Of a stretch of 64,000 nt of DNA, positions 61,953 to 64,000 are shown piece by piece. Below the pieces are notes generated by a model, which did not search any database, was not told where the DNA came from, and was given only the letters and a program-made list of their open reading frames with translations. Position numbers and translations under genes: made by a program. This DNA is from Pararge aegeria (lineage: Eukaryota > Arthropoda > Insecta > Lepidoptera > Nymphalidae). Position 1 is the stretch's first letter. The number at the start of each line of letters is the position of its first letter. Where the stretch lies: contig NC_053187.1 in NCBI RefSeq assembly GCF_905163445.1, forward strand, positions 10,044,001-10,108,000, given 5' to 3'.

Positions 61953-63628
61953 GGGTAGTTCTACTCACGGTGGAATTAAATTTGCCCATTAAGTGACTCT
62001 CCAGTTTTTGTAACTAATTTGTATAAAAAGTGACCAGAGACTGAGAATTCACTACAATATACCCAATATTTAACGGGCCAGATAAAATTATGGTAAATAT
62101 CGATTTTATAGCGGTTTTTCTATTTACGATGGCTAGGGAAGTGAGAACATGTACAGGGTAGTGAAATTATACTGAAAGTTGCATATAAAATTGCACTATT
62201 TTTCTGTTAATGTAATGATTCTCTTTCTTTTTTATGTCTTTGTTTCTTTTACGTCTTTGAATTGCTAATTTTCGCTTGAGCAATATAGGTGACCGTGTTG
62301 CGGGTGGATTTTTTAACTTTGTGCGAGGAGACTGAATGGGTGGTGAGTGCAAAACGCGTATGAATTCTTCACACTTACTTTACGCTGTATAAGCTTTTAT
62401 GAACTCTTCAGAAGCCTTTTAACAGCATATTCTTGTAGTGTTAAGATGATCTAGATCCCTCAATATACTTCCTAAACTATAATTTTTTAGGGTCTGTCAT
62501 TTCGTTAATTGCTTTTTATTACCCCCGCAGCTTTTCCCTTTAAATATTTTGTGTATCTTTTTCTTTGTAAACAGTCAATCTTATCGGAGCGTTATTTATT
62601 CTGGCATAGCGTTTTCTTTCATTTTTAGTTTCCTTCCTAAAATTTCTTCCTTACATTGAGGGTTTTTCTTTAATTTAGTAATGACGAATTGAGTAAGAAA
62701 GGGTTTTCTTCAATACCAAACAAGGTATTGTATATCTTGTAGATCTACATTACTCAAAATAACTCAAATCAAAAAACCTATAATATCTTGTATTGGATAC
62801 ACTAAAATTGTTGCACAAATTTATGTACCAAACATTAAAAACCAGTGTAATAAAAAAACATGCAATAAAACTTTAGTGAATTTGATTCCAATTATAAATA
62901 AAAATTAAGTAATATAACATTAAATCTCACTACCCTGACGAACTATCACTACCCTGTCTCCATAAATCCATGGAAGTGAGATTTTCGATGTCTTTTGCAA
63001 AAATCATGCATTACATAAACTTCAAATGAAATTTTAAATAACCGGTTGCTCGACGCAAGCGAGTTTAACCATATTGCATCATAATTACCTTAAATAATAT
63101 TAAATACTGTTTATTACAGGGAACGTTCCAGGGGAGTGAGAAGTTGTCTGGCCCAGACGGGAAAGCCGGCGATAAAATTGTAGTCACGACAAACTGACTG
63201 ACGATTTCGACGAAACAAACGTTTCAACCTCATCGCATTCATTAAAACATTGGAACGACGACGTCACTTACTAGTTGTTTTGTTATAGATTTTAACGTGT
63301 TTATGGGTGGCATGATACATATAGGTTAAATACAAGTTACACTAATGGTTACTTTTAATTTAGTGTTATTTTTGACGAGTCATAGTTTTATATTTTTTAA
63401 TTGTGATTTATATACTGAATTCTGGAATGTCGCCCACAGGGAAGTGAGACTTTTCCCTATTTCAAGCCATTTTTGTCGGGGATTTTTTCATTTAAGCGTG
63501 TCGAATTTCAGTGACTAAGTAAAATAGGAGTTGAACTTTATAAATATTCTAAACAGAAAACTATTCGTTGGTAAATAAAGGAGCTGTAAGGTGAGCCCCG
63601 TAAAATTCCCCGGTTTGTAGAACTACCC
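61953..63628. mobile_element. Candidate DNA transposon with short inverted ends
   Basis: The left end GGGTAGTTCTAC is matched by its exact reverse complement at 63617-63628, and the next 20 bases are partly similar. ATATAT flanks both ends (61947-61952 and 63629-63634), as a 6-bp target duplication or a shorter TA-type one in AT-rich DNA. Inside are several copies of a CACTACCCTG-like motif in both orientations (near 62150, 62930 and 62950) and weaker AGGGAAGTGAG forms, which again look like subterminal repeats. A Lys/Arg-rich 61-codon ORF on the minus strand (62167-62352) could be a remnant. Confidence 0.5.
63120..63197 (+). pseudogene. Exon-like open segment inside the 61953 element
   Basis: TTTATTACAG precedes a GC-rich, open, 25-codon segment that ends in TGA and reads GTFQGSEKLSGPDGKAGDK. 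It may be the last exon of a gene carried by the transposon or a captured fragment. No partner exon found; family not recognised. Confidence 0.25.
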
Positions 63629-63717
63629 ATATATTGTATTGTATTTATTTCAGAATACAAAGGTTAGTCAATACAATTAATGTTACTACATACTAAAACT
63701 GACATCCAGTGTGCTTT

Positions 63718-63771
63718 AAATACACTATCCTATCTGTCAGCTTTCTAGCTGACGGACAGGATAGTGTATTT
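63718..63771. repeat. Hairpin, 25-bp arms with two mismatches
   Basis: 63718-63742 pairs with 63747-63771 around TTCT. It lies about 90 bp outside the 61953-63628 element. Two overlapping ORFs on opposite strands here (77 and 86 codons) are products of the symmetry or chance. Confidence 0.9.
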
Positions 63772-64000
63772 AGGACAGTAACCGTAACCTTCAGAACAGT
63801 ATTGGAGCTGCTCTCGATCCTACATTTGAGGGACGCGATATTTTTCCTAATAATTGAAAAAAAACCATCAACACGGTTCTCCGCAAACATTCCCGACGCA
63901 CTACAGTATCGAGTCAGTCCTAGCACTGTCCTGAAGATATTATTATATTGGACTCGAAGATATAATTAATCCACAGAGTGCAGGTATAGAAACATTACGT

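Larger units (their letters stand above)
54037..64000 (-). other. sif: Upstream sif intron, partial
   Basis: Begins (reading the minus strand backwards) at the TTTTAG acceptor and has no further sif coding exon up to the window edge; the WH1-domain exons expected upstream are not seen. It contains several SINEs, a LINE 3' end and a candidate DNA transposon at 61953-63628. Spans 55560-57290, 57540-58080 and 59435-60010 show only AT-rich sequence. Confidence 0.65.

Noticed and set aside
1..64000. Prokaryotic operons, CRISPR arrays, rRNA genes
   Set aside because: No ribosome-binding sites, direct-repeat arrays or rRNA-like blocks; the window is clearly a eukaryotic intron-rich locus.

Overview
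This is a eukaryotic, AT-rich, intron-dominated window, most likely from a butterfly or moth. It contains no operons, Shine-Dalgarno sites or dense ORFs. It does contain spliced exons with GT/AG borders, many tRNA-derived SINEs with box A and box B promoters, LINE 3' ends and DNA transposons of the sort common in Lepidoptera. The species assignment is inferred from the repeats and one recognised gene; no database search was possible.

The recognisable host gene runs on the minus strand. Two consecutive coding exons, 53836-54036 and 45565-45697, join in frame (two bases of an Arg codon, then the third). Their sequence resembles the region of still life (sif, the insect Tiam-type Rac guanine-nucleotide exchange factor) just N-terminal to the first PH domain. 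The 8.1-kb intron between them, the 10 kb above 54036 and the roughly 40 kb below 45565 are intron. A third strong exon, 2532-3425, also on the minus strand, begins with its own ATG behind an in-frame stop and a GC-rich leader. It encodes 298 residues with a PP1-docking-like motif and an 11-His run, and ends in a perfect phase-0 donor. It is either an alternative first exon of sif or the first exon of a neighbouring gene. Phase agreement with the 45565 donor permits the first reading.

The long intron carries one striking splicing signal: at 28964/28965 (minus strand) a pyrimidine tract and CAG are followed directly by GTAAGT, with a second GTAAGT 31 nt on. This is the layout of a recursive splice site with an RS-exon. 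A possible 18-nt microexon lies at 32061-32078.

The most unusual mobile element is at 42144-44131. It has two inverted repeats of about 502 bp that look almost identical, each with five copies of a CCAGAC-type motif, around a 230-codon ORF with a CCHC zinc-binding pattern. A second candidate DNA transposon (61953-63628) has short inverted ends and a 6-bp repeat on each side. The rest is a mosaic of SINEs of at least three families, LINE 3' ends, two LINE ORF remnants, a five-copy unclassified repeat family, two tandem duplications and several hairpins. Large stretches are plain AT-rich intron in which I see nothing.
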